Assembly (NCBI GenBank): GCA_041741095.1
Contig: JBGSKQ010000095.1
Location: 62,001-126,000 of the forward strand
DNA length: 64,000 nt
Origin: UBA6168 sp041741095
GTDB lineage: Bacteria; Bacteroidota; Bacteroidia; Chitinophagales; Saprospiraceae
Direction of reading: 5' to 3'
Shown here piece by piece: positions 8,751-16,472 of the stretch (position 1 is the stretch's first letter; each line of letters opens with the position of its first letter). The notes beneath the pieces were generated by a model that was not told the DNA's origin, ran no database searches, and worked only from the letters and a program-made list of their open reading frames with translations. Position numbers and translations under genes: made by a program.

Positions 8751-10829
8751 ATGAGAACCAACTTAATCAAAGCATCAACTTGTATTTTTTCTCTCGCCTT
8801 GCTGTTTTCGGCCTGCTCGAAAAAACAGGTGGATTACCTAAAAGAATCGCAAAAAGACAAGGACAAACGGATGGAGTGGTGGCGGGACGCCCGCTTTGGC
8901 ATGTTCATCCACTGGGGGCTGTATGCAGTGCCCGCCGGGGAATGGAACGGCGTGACGACTTATGGCGAGTGGATTCGGCACACGGCGCAAATCCCCTTGG
9001 AAACCTACGATCAGTTTGTAGGCAAGTTCAATCCCGTCCAGTTCAATGCGGAAGATTGGGTTAAAATGGCCAAAGACGCCGGCATGAAGTACATCGTCAT
9101 CACGAGCAAACACCACGATGGTTTCAGTATTTTCAATAGCCAGCAAAGCGATTTTGACATCATGTCAACCCCCTTCAAAAGGGATATTTTAAAAGAGCTG
9201 GCCGATGCATGCCAGCGGGAGGGCATCAAGCTTTGCTTTTACCATTCCATCATGGATTGGCACCATCCCGACTATTTGCCCAGAAGGCCCTGGGAAAAAG
9301 ACCGAACTGCACAAGGCGCTGATTATGAACGATATGTGCAATACATGAAAGCACAATTGAAAGAACTTTGCAGCAATTATGGCGAAGCCCCCCACGTCCT
9401 GTGGTTTGATGGCGAATGGGAAAACACTTGGACGCACAACCGGGGAGTTGATTTGTATAATTATGTGCGGAACCTCAAACCCGATATTATCATCAACAAC
9501 CGGGTGGACAGCGGCCGGGACGGAATGGCCGGCATGTCGGCGGAAGGTTCGGCAGGCGACTTTGGTACGCCAGAACAGGAAATACCGGCCACCGGCCTGC
9601 CCGGCGTGGATTGGGAAAGCTGCATGACCATGAACGGCAATTGGGGCTACAACAAGGCCGACAAAAACTTCAAATCCACCCAAGAGTTAATTCGGAATAT
9701 CACCGACATAGCATCCAAGGGCGGCAACTATTTGCTCAATGTAGGCCCAACTGCCGAGGGTCTTTTCCCTGATGAGAGTATCCAGCGTTTGAAAGAAATC
9801 GGCGATTGGATGAAACTGAACGGCGATGCCATTTATGGTACTTCAGCCAGTCCAGTTGGTTCTTTCGATTGGGGGCGCTGCACCTGGAAAAGGGTAGGGG
9901 GCGATACCTACCTCTACCTCCATGTATTTGAAGCGCCTAAAGATGGCCGTTTGGTGCTGAACGGCGTAGCCAATGAGCCGATGGGCGCACAATATTTGGC
10001 TTATCCCAAGGAAGTAAACCTGCCTGTGCGGCGAGAGGAAGATGCCCTGGTGGTGGAAATTAATGCCGATTTGCCCGATAAAAACAACACGGTCATTGTA
10101 TTACCACTCAAAGGAAGCCCCGATTTCCACTTGATGCCAACCATCCGCAATAAGTACGATATGTTTATCAATGAGCAAATGGTAGCATTGGAAGATCATG
10201 GTGATGGTACAGAAATCCACTACACCTTGGATGGCAGCCCGCCAAGTATGCAATCACCTGTTTATACAAATCCATTTTCGGTTAAAAATACCTCGGTTGT
10301 TTCGGCCCGGTCTTTTAGAAAAGGAAATCCCATCAGCGGCACAGCCCAGCGGACTTTTGTCGAAGTGCGGCCGCAGCCAGCCTCTGGCTTGGAGGTGTTC
10401 AATGCAGGTTTGAATTTTACTTATTTTGAAGGGACCTGGGATTCTTTGCCTGATTTTAATAAAGAAAAAATGCTGGAGCACGGGGTGGCAAATAACTTCA
10501 AACTAAGCCCCAAAAACGACGGCGACCATTATGCTTACGAGTTCACAGGCTTTATCAAAATACCAAAAACGGGGGTTTACACATTTGCAACAGCATCCGA
10601 CGACGGCAGTAGCCTGCTGATAAACAACCGGCCAGTCGTGGACAACAACGGCCTGCACGGAATCCGTGAGATTTCGGGTGTGGTGGCGCTGAGCGAAGGC
10701 TATCACGAAATCATCGTCCGCTTTTTTGAAAATTCAGGGGGCGACGACTTGAAAGTCTATTGGGAATCGGAAGGGTTTGAGAAACAATTAGTACCTGATA
10801 CGGCGCTATTTTATGTGCCTCCGAAATAA
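8751..10829 (+). CDS. Alpha-L-fucosidase (GH29) lipoprotein with CHB_HEX_C-like and PA14 domains
   Basis: 692 residues. The ATG at 8751 opens a lipoprotein signal ending LLFSAC. The GH29 catalytic domain spans about residues 25-360, with RFGMFIHWGLYAVPAGEW, VITSKHHDGFSIF and HVLWFDGEWE; Asp220 in the last is the expected catalytic nucleophile. A region at about 473-545 (IHYTLDGSPPSMQSPVY) resembles the C-terminal CHB_HEX_C domain. Residues 553-692 form a PA14 carbohydrate-binding domain (GVYTFATASDDGSSLLINN). It is predicted to remove alpha-linked L-fucose from glycans at the cell surface. It lies 53 bp upstream of the GH109-type gene, and the two probably act on the same fucosylated glycans. 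An alternative TTG start six bases upstream is disfavoured. Confidence 0.92.
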   Translation: MRTNLIKASTCIFSLALLFSACSKKQVDYLKESQKDKDKRMEWWRDARFGMFIHWGLYAVPAGEWNGVTTYGEWIRHTAQIPLETYDQFVGKFNPVQFNAEDWVKMAKDAGMKYIVITSKHHDGFSIFNSQQSDFDIMSTPFKRDILKELADACQREGIKLCFYHSIMDWHHPDYLPRRPWEKDRTAQGADYERYVQYMKAQLKELCSNYGEAPHVLWFDGEWENTWTHNRGVDLYNYVRNLKPDIIINNRVDSGRDGMAGMSAEGSAGDFGTPEQEIPATGLPGVDWESCMTMNGNWGYNKADKNFKSTQELIRNITDIASKGGNYLLNVGPTAEGLFPDESIQRLKEIGDWMKLNGDAIYGTSASPVGSFDWGRCTWKRVGGDTYLYLHVFEAPKDGRLVLNGVANEPMGAQYLAYPKEVNLPVRREEDALVVEINADLPDKNNTVIVLPLKGSPDFHLMPTIRNKYDMFINEQMVALEDHGDGTEIHYTLDGSPPSMQSPVYTNPFSVKNTSVVSARSFRKGNPISGTAQRTFVEVRPQPASGLEVFNAGLNFTYFEGTWDSLPDFNKEKMLEHGVANNFKLSPKNDGDHYAYEFTGFIKIPKTGVYTFATASDDGSSLLINNRPVVDNNGLHGIREISGVVALSEGYHEIIVRFFENSGGDDLKVYWESEGFEKQLVPDTALFYVPPK

Positions 10830-10882
10830 AGCAATGCCGATGCAGCTTTTTGATTGAAGAGCCATTTCAACAAAATAATTTT

Positions 10883-12286
10883 ATGAAAAACAGCCTTAAA
10901 CGCCGCAATTTCCTCAAAAACTCTGCTGCCCTTGCCGCACTGATCGGCCTGCCCGGTGGCAATATATTTTCAAAAGCCAGCCAAGCCGAGCTAATCGAGG
11001 CGGCTGCCAAAGCTCAAAAAGCAACTGGCAAACCAGTATTTGGTCTAAAAGTCCCACCTATCAAACAAGTCAAAGTAGGCATCATCGGCCTCGGCAACCG
11101 GGGAGAAGAGCATGTTCGCCTCCTGAATGCCGTAGGTTTGGAAAAAACCAAAATCGTTGCCATTTGCGACGTTCGTGAGCCTATTGCCGAAAAAAACCGG
11201 GCCTTTTTAAAAGAAAATGGGGGTCAACAACCCACAGTGTATGCTGGCAAACTGGATGCCTGGAAGGAGCTTTGCCAGCGGGACGATATTGACCTTATCA
11301 CCATTGCCACACCTTGGGAAGACCACGTAACAATGGCCCTTTATGCCATGCAGCACGGCAAACATGTGGCTTTGGAAGTGCCCGCTGCCTACACCATCGA
11401 AGACTGTTGGAAGTTGGTAAATACCGCCGAAGAGACCCAGCGCAATTGCATCATGCTCGAAAACGTTTGTTATGGCGAGGAGGAACTTTGGCTGCTCAAT
11501 ATGGCCGAAAGTGGCGTTTTCGGCACACTTACCTACGCTGAATGCGCTTATATACACGACCTGCGGGAACTGCTTTTCAGCAAAACCTACTATTATAATA
11601 TGTGGCGAATCCGCCACAACCAAGAGCGGGATGGCAACTTGTATCCCACGCACGGCCTCGGCCCCGTGGCGCAGTACATGGGCATTGACCACGGTGATAG
11701 GTTTGGCTATTTGGTGTCCATGAGTTCTTTGCAAACTGGCATGGACGAATTTGCCAAAACCGTGGAAGCTGACAACGAATTTTACAGCAAATCCGGCTTT
11801 GTGCATGGCGACATGAACAACACATTGATAAAAACGCACAAAGGACGGAGCATCCTTTTGCAGCATGATGTGGTGACGGGACGCCCCTATAATCGCATCA
11901 ATATGCTGGCCGGAACGAAGGCGTTCCACAAAGGTTATCCCAGCCAAATATCGGTCAGCGGCAAGGGGCACGGCTTTTTGAAAGAGGAAGAATACAAAGA
12001 ATTCAAGGAGCGGTTTGCCCATCCGCTGTGGAAAAAATTGGAGGCTGAGGCGGCCAAAAACGGCGGCCACGGTGGCATGGACTTCGTGATGCTCTACCGC
12101 CTGATTGATTGCCTGAACAAAGGCATCCCGCTCGATATGGACGTTTACGATGCTGCCTCTTGGTCGGTGGTGACGCCGCTTTCAGAGCTATCAGTTCAAT
12201 TGGGAAGCGTACCGGTGAAGTTCCCGGATTTTACGAGGGGCTATTGGAAAAACGAAAGGAAACTAGGCGTCATGGCGAACCCTTAG
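10883..12286 (+). CDS. Tat-exported Gfo/Idh/MocA family protein, GH109 type
   Basis: 467 residues from the ATG at 10883. The N-terminus has a twin-arginine signal (KRRNFLKNSAALAALIGLPG). A Rossmann NAD-binding motif follows (KVGIIGLGNRGEEHV, near residue 63). The central region carries ENVCYGEEELWLLNMAESG, YIHDLRELLF and NLYPTHGLGPVAQYMGI, the signature of GH109. GH109 enzymes are NAD-dependent alpha-N-acetylgalactosaminidases that hydrolyse through transient oxidation. Tat export fits a protein that must fold around NAD in the cytoplasm. Pairing with GH29 suggests attack on glycans carrying both fucose and alpha-GalNAc. It could instead be a periplasmic sugar oxidoreductase. It converges on the PolX gene with only 10 bp between stops. 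Confidence 0.85.
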   Translation: MKNSLKRRNFLKNSAALAALIGLPGGNIFSKASQAELIEAAAKAQKATGKPVFGLKVPPIKQVKVGIIGLGNRGEEHVRLLNAVGLEKTKIVAICDVREPIAEKNRAFLKENGGQQPTVYAGKLDAWKELCQRDDIDLITIATPWEDHVTMALYAMQHGKHVALEVPAAYTIEDCWKLVNTAEETQRNCIMLENVCYGEEELWLLNMAESGVFGTLTYAECAYIHDLRELLFSKTYYYNMWRIRHNQERDGNLYPTHGLGPVAQYMGIDHGDRFGYLVSMSSLQTGMDEFAKTVEADNEFYSKSGFVHGDMNNTLIKTHKGRSILLQHDVVTGRPYNRINMLAGTKAFHKGYPSQISVSGKGHGFLKEEEYKEFKERFAHPLWKKLEAEAAKNGGHGGMDFVMLYRLIDCLNKGIPLDMDVYDAASWSVVTPLSELSVQLGSVPVKFPDFTRGYWKNERKLGVMANP

Positions 12287-12296
12287 TCAAAAAATG

Positions 12297-13949
12297 CTAT
12301 CGAGTTTTCTTTATAAAACGCTCAAAATCAGCCAGTTCAAAACATGTTAGGCATTTGTCAACAGGCAAGCCGCCTTTCCGGGCCGATAGTACTCCAAAAT
12401 GGATGTCATGCATACCTCCCGTGCTGTGGGCGTCTGGGTTGATGGAGATTAAAACCCCTTTTTCAAGGGCATATTGAATCCAAGTCCAATCCAAATCAAG
12501 GCGGTAAGGATTGGCATTTAGCTCAATGGCAACCTGATTGGCGGCGCATGCATCAATTATTTTTTTGTGGTCAATAGGATAGCCTGGCCTAGACAACAAA
12601 AGGCGCCCAGTGGGGTGTCCCAAAATGGTCGTATAGGAGTTTTCGATGGCAGGGAGCAGGCGGGAGTTGGCTTTTTCCAAATCCATCCGCAGGTTGGAAT
12701 GGACGGAAGCAATGATAAAGTCGAATTGTTTTAAAATGCTTTCCTCGTAATCCAGAGAGCCGTCGGAAAGAATGTCGCTTTCAATGCCCTTGAAAATGCG
12801 GAAAGGGGCAAGCTCCTGGTTCAGGGCATCCACTTCTTGCCATTGTGCTTGCAGCCTGTCTTCTTTGAGGCCATTGGCATAAAATGCGGATTTGGAGTGG
12901 TCGGTCAGGCCGAGGTATTGGTAGCCTTTTTCTTTGGCGAAAAAGGCCATTTCACGCAAGCTGTTGATGCCGTCGCTGTAGGTGGTGTGGGCATGGACGA
13001 CTCCCTTTATTTGGCTCTCTTCCACTAGGTTTTCAAAACCGCTTTTTTCCAAAGCCCAAGCTTGTTTCCTTAGCTCAGGCACGAGGTAGGGTAGGGCGAC
13101 TTTTTGAAAAACAGCTTCTTCTGTTTCCATTCCCCGAAAATCTATACCTGGGAATTTTTTCAAAAATGCTTCCATGAACTCCGGCGAAGCCGTGTAGCGG
13201 AATAGCTTGCTGCCAAACTCATTGGCTTGGCATTGGTACAAAACCACTGGCGTTTCGCTGGAAGTCTGGCAGTAGTAAATCTGGTCTTTTTTTTCTTTCA
13301 AAACCAACAGATCCTCTGAAAAAACACTGGTAATATCTTCCGTTCCGCCTATCAGAAATTCTATTTTTTCAATGATATTGTTCTTGCGCCTGATTTCGCC
13401 GACAAGGCTGATTTTCGCATCCGGCAGTTTGTTTTTCAACAACAAAAACAAGGTTTCTGCCTCATTTTCCAAGTCCGCATAGAGGAATTTTCCCTGCGCT
13501 TTCTGAAAATATTCCAGCTTTTGCTTGAGATCTTCCTGCGTTTTTTGGCCAAAACCTTTCAGTTCGATCAACCTATTTTCATTGCAGGCATAAAGGAGTT
13601 CGCCCACGCTCTCTACGCCTAAATCTTTCCAAATGACCTGAATTTTTTTCGGGCCAAAACCAGGGATGTGCAGCATTTCCTGGACGCCAAGCGGTGTCAT
13701 GTCCTGGTATTTTTGCAGGGTGGCCATTTGGCCTGTTTCCAGCAATTCCTTGATTTTGCCTGCAATGGCAGTTCCCACGCCCTTGATAGCCGCAATTTCG
13801 CCTTCCGTCATTTCCGTCAGCGGAGTTGGAAGCTTTCGCAGGGTGAGGTAAGCGTTTTGGTACGACCTTATTTTAAAGGGGTTTTCCCCGTGCAGCTCCA
13901 TGATTTCGCCGAGGTACTGGAAAGATTTGGCTATTTCCTTGTTTGTCAT
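12297..13949 (-). CDS. polX: DNA polymerase/3'-5' exonuclease PolX, polymerase site degenerate
   Basis: 550 residues. The N-terminal helical 8-kDa-type domain (FKIRSYQNAYLTLRKL) and helix-hairpin-helix motifs (IKGVGTAIAGKIKELL; IPGFGPKKI; LKGFGQKTQEDL) are well kept. The PHP exonuclease domain from about residue 318 has HAHTTYSDG, GLTDHSKSA, FKGIESDIL, ASVHSN, GHPTGRLL and NPDAHS, so its metal ligands appear intact. By contrast the nucleotidyltransferase motif near residues 184-203 reads VGEIRRKNNIIEKIEFLIGG. The family normally has GS-x-RR followed by D-I-D, so Gly-Ser is changed and both catalytic Asp are replaced (Lys and Glu). Exonuclease and DNA-binding functions are plausible, but polymerase activity is doubtful. 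Convergent with the GH109-type gene. Confidence 0.88.
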   Translation of the reverse strand: MTNKEIAKSFQYLGEIMELHGENPFKIRSYQNAYLTLRKLPTPLTEMTEGEIAAIKGVGTAIAGKIKELLETGQMATLQKYQDMTPLGVQEMLHIPGFGPKKIQVIWKDLGVESVGELLYACNENRLIELKGFGQKTQEDLKQKLEYFQKAQGKFLYADLENEAETLFLLLKNKLPDAKISLVGEIRRKNNIIEKIEFLIGGTEDITSVFSEDLLVLKEKKDQIYYCQTSSETPVVLYQCQANEFGSKLFRYTASPEFMEAFLKKFPGIDFRGMETEEAVFQKVALPYLVPELRKQAWALEKSGFENLVEESQIKGVVHAHTTYSDGINSLREMAFFAKEKGYQYLGLTDHSKSAFYANGLKEDRLQAQWQEVDALNQELAPFRIFKGIESDILSDGSLDYEESILKQFDFIIASVHSNLRMDLEKANSRLLPAIENSYTTILGHPTGRLLLSRPGYPIDHKKIIDACAANQVAIELNANPYRLDLDWTWIQYALEKGVLISINPDAHSTGGMHDIHFGVLSARKGGLPVDKCLTCFELADFERFIKKTR

Positions 13950-14012
13950 AGCGGTTTTTATAAAAATTCAGTTTGGAAAAATGGGTTGTTTGATTGAAAA
14001 CTGGCTGGGCCA

Positions 14013-15233
14013 TCAAGCCAAATGTACATACTGATCATGTTCCGCATAATCGTGCAAATAACTGAATTTCTTGCAAATCTGCCCATCGTTGGCAATAGTG
14101 GCTTTGTCGAGCATGGTACTTTCTTCCTTAAAAAACTCAGGGATAATATGGTGGATAAACTGTTCGCCGAAGGCATGGGAGGCGTCCCTTGGCATCTCGT
14201 TGGGCAAGTTGTCAATGGCCATTACGTCCACGCAGTTTAAGTTGAAAGGCTCGCATTCGGCCTGCGTGGCCGGATTGAAGCCATAGACGGGATCAGCAAT
14301 GGTAGAAGGGCGGATGGTAGAAGGAATGGACGACTCTGGTGCAATGTCGCAGGTGACGTCGGCAATCACTTTGATGGTAAAATCCGGCCTGTTCATTTCC
14401 TGTATATTAAACAAGGCTGGTGCCCGCATGTCCCAAAACATGCCATTTATCAGGATGTCGGCACATTTATAATAAGGCGCAAAATTGCTTTCAAACTGTT
14501 CGGGGTGATTGTAGAAATCTTGTTTTTGAAAAGCATTTCCGTCTTTCCTTTTTACATAATGCAGTGAATCAATTTGGGTAAAAACCGCCTCTGTGAAATT
14601 TTTTCCAAGAAAATCTTCCGGGCTGACTTTTTTTATACCCATGTCTTTCAACACTTTATCTGCACCGCCACTCACACGGCCCGTGCCCGTCAATACAATT
14701 TTTACGGGGGGGAAATGAACGGTCTTGTAAGTCTCTTTGGCCGATTCATAATCCCTGATGTCTTTCATTCTTTTGAGGGAAAAAGCTTTGGTCCTTTCGC
14801 CGTAGGTCCAAAGGGCATTGTGTGCGCCCACTTTTCCGGCAAACCTGCCGAATGCGATAAGTCGTTTACCGTTTTCATCCGTCAGCACCTCATAGTCAAT
14901 GAGCCTAATGTTTTTGTCCAAGATGTTCCACAGCAAATTGCGGTTGTGCGGCTGTTTTTTAATGGTATGGGAAAAGAAAAAATAAGTCTTGTTGGGGATA
15001 AGCATCCGCACAGGCACTTCCTTTACACCAAGCAAAATGTCGCAGTCCGATACATCTCCCACCACCTCAATCCCGTTGTCCCGGAATTCCGCATCTGTGA
15101 AACAACGGCTTGGACAAGACTCCACCACCATCTCGACCGGGAAGTGTTTTTTCACAAATTGGCATTGGTGGGGCGTGAGCGGTACTCTTGAATCTGGCGG
15201 GATTTTGCCTTCTCTGATAATTCCGATTTTCAT
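14013..15233 (-). CDS. NAD(P)-dependent oxidoreductase, AlaDH/saccharopine dehydrogenase-like
   Basis: 406 residues starting MKIGIIREGKIPPDSRVPLT, the N-terminal signature of the alanine dehydrogenase / transhydrogenase / LYS1 saccharopine dehydrogenase superfamily (RE-K-P-D-R-P-TP). A second domain contains VKIVLTGTGRVSGGADKVLK, the dinucleotide-binding segment, followed by VIADVTCDIAPESSIPSTIR. The last stretch resembles the saccharopine dehydrogenase (L-lysine-forming) branch. It would interconvert saccharopine and lysine plus 2-oxoglutarate, or act on another amino acid. It is soluble, with no export signal. It lies 63 bp upstream of polX on the same strand, but a functional link is not evident. 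Confidence 0.75.
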   Translation of the reverse strand: MKIGIIREGKIPPDSRVPLTPHQCQFVKKHFPVEMVVESCPSRCFTDAEFRDNGIEVVGDVSDCDILLGVKEVPVRMLIPNKTYFFFSHTIKKQPHNRNLLWNILDKNIRLIDYEVLTDENGKRLIAFGRFAGKVGAHNALWTYGERTKAFSLKRMKDIRDYESAKETYKTVHFPPVKIVLTGTGRVSGGADKVLKDMGIKKVSPEDFLGKNFTEAVFTQIDSLHYVKRKDGNAFQKQDFYNHPEQFESNFAPYYKCADILINGMFWDMRAPALFNIQEMNRPDFTIKVIADVTCDIAPESSIPSTIRPSTIADPVYGFNPATQAECEPFNLNCVDVMAIDNLPNEMPRDASHAFGEQFIHHIIPEFFKEESTMLDKATIANDGQICKKFSYLHDYAEHDQYVHLA

Positions 15234-15433
15234 TTCGTTAGGTTTACAATTCAGTGCCGCAAAGGTAGATGGTTTGCAGGCAGATCGGATAATGACAAAT
15301 TTCGTACCCTTCGGATGATAGAAATTTTTAAACTGAACAAAAAATATTTTTTGGCCTTAAAGACTAAGCGCAAATGCGTTAAGCATGAAAATAATAAATA
15401 TGCAAAGATTGACCGAACATTTGCCAACAGGTA

Positions 15434-15465
15434 TTTGCCACAAATAGGAATTTAACTTATTTTTG
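15434..15465 (+). promoter_or_regulatory. Bacteroidota promoter (-33 TTTG, -7 TATTTTTG)
   Basis: TTTG at 15434-15437 and TATTTTTG at 15458-15465 are separated by 20 nt. This is a close match to the Bacteroidota sigma-ABfr consensus and precedes a small membrane peptide ORF by about 75 nt. Confidence 0.6.
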
Positions 15466-15540
15466 TGGCACTTCCCGCTTCAAATTTGATTTCCCCCCAG
15501 TATTTCTATTTTACCACACTTACACAAAATACTGAGAAAA

Positions 15541-15764
15541 TGTATGTTCTTTGCCTGTTCGTCATCCTGGCGGCCCTGTTCATTACTGTTTTGAACAGCC
15601 GTACCGCCCACACCATCAAGTTTGGTGAAAATGCCATCACCGACTTGCCCTCTTCACCCTCCACCACTACTTTGAACCCCCTGTCCGACAAATCGGAGGC
15701 CATCAACCTCGCCACAACTGCCCGTAAATCAGAAAAATCCCAATCAATGGCGGTCAACTGGTAA
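15541..15764 (+). CDS. Small hypothetical single-pass membrane peptide
   Basis: 74 residues from the ATG at 15541. An N-terminal hydrophobic helix (MYVLCLFVILAALFITVLNS) is followed by a polar Ser/Thr-rich tail. I recognise no family. The case for a real gene is a strong promoter match at 15434-15465, a typical single-pass layout and no competing gene. Against it are the short length, the lack of a recognisable ribosome site and the next gene being tmRNA. The hydrophobic start could also be a signal peptide. A longer in-frame start at 15465 overlaps the promoter -7 box and is rejected. Confidence 0.4.
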
Positions 15765-15847
15765 ACAGCCCTGACACTTTTTATGAATTAAACAATCTAC
15801 ATTTTTTCAGGCCGCTGGCTTTCTTTCCTGATTGTTCCACGAAACTT

Positions 15848-15876
15848 TTTGAAAGGACGTAGAGTTTTTACATTTG
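15848..15876 (+). promoter_or_regulatory. Promoter of the tmRNA gene
   Basis: TTTG (15848-15851), a 17-nt spacer, then TACATTTG (15869-15876), which matches TAnnTTTG. Transcription would start about 20 nt upstream of the mature tmRNA 5' end. Confidence 0.5.
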
Positions 15877-15901
15877 CCGTTCTTTTGAAATAACTACCAA
15901 T

Positions 15902-16274
15902 GGGGGCGTATTGGAATCGACAGGGAAGATAATCGGTAGGTAAGCATGCCGGAGCACGAATGCTCACTCCGTCAACAAATGGCTTTCAAACCTTTAAATG
16001 GCAACTATCAGTATGCCATGGCTGCCTAATACAGTGTATTAGAACGCCATTGTGCCCTGCGCTTGACTCCTGATACACAGCGTACCGCACATCATCCAAC
16101 CCTCAGGATAGCCAAGTGGAAGGCCCTGGCCACAAGGTGAAAATTTTGGGGATAAGGCGCAAGCCGGGTGGGTTACCGTACCTACCTTGCGCACGAAAAC
16201 CTAATCGGTAAATAAGCATGTAGAAGGCCTATGGGTGCTTTCACTGGACACGGGTTCAAATCCCGTCGCCTCCA
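15902..16274 (+). ncRNA. ssrA: Transfer-messenger RNA (tmRNA)
   Basis: The 5' end GGGGGCG (15902-15908) pairs with CGCCTCC (16267-16273) to form the tRNA-like acceptor stem. The T arm ends GGTTCAAATCCC, as in alanyl tRNA-like domains. An internal frame at 16000-16029 encodes the tag GNYQYAMAA followed by TAA, close to the usual ...YALAA ending. With SmpB the RNA rescues stalled ribosomes and marks the product for proteolysis. The CCA end is not encoded (CTA follows the discriminator A), so it must be added after transcription. A terminator follows at 16282. Confidence 0.93.
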
Positions 16275-16281
16275 CTAAGCA

Positions 16282-16316
16282 AATAAGCGTCTGATTGTCA
16301 GGCGCTTATTTTTTTT
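16282..16316 (+). terminator. Rho-independent terminator of tmRNA
   Basis: A 12-bp stem (16282-16293 against 16299-16310, with one G-T pair) and a 5-nt loop run directly into a run of T. Confidence 0.9.
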
Positions 16317-16393
16317 AGCCTACCCACTGGATGATTTTTTCCTCAACCACCTCATTTATTTTGTTTTTAAAAAACCGCCCGCTACAATTTTCC

Positions 16394-16401
16394 TACCTTT
16401 G
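16394..16401 (+). promoter_or_regulatory. -7 box for pyrG
   Basis: TACCTTTG matches TAnnTTTG and lies 71 nt before the pyrG ATG. No clear -33 element is seen. Confidence 0.4.
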
Positions 16402-16472
16402 CACCCCGTAACAAAATGAAGAAAAGCGAAGGCTTTTTTCCTCATTTTTACTTCATCATTCATCCTAACTTA

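Noticed and set aside
11207..12070. 287-residue minus-strand ORF
   Set aside because: Antisense to the GH109-type gene; no recognisable motif.
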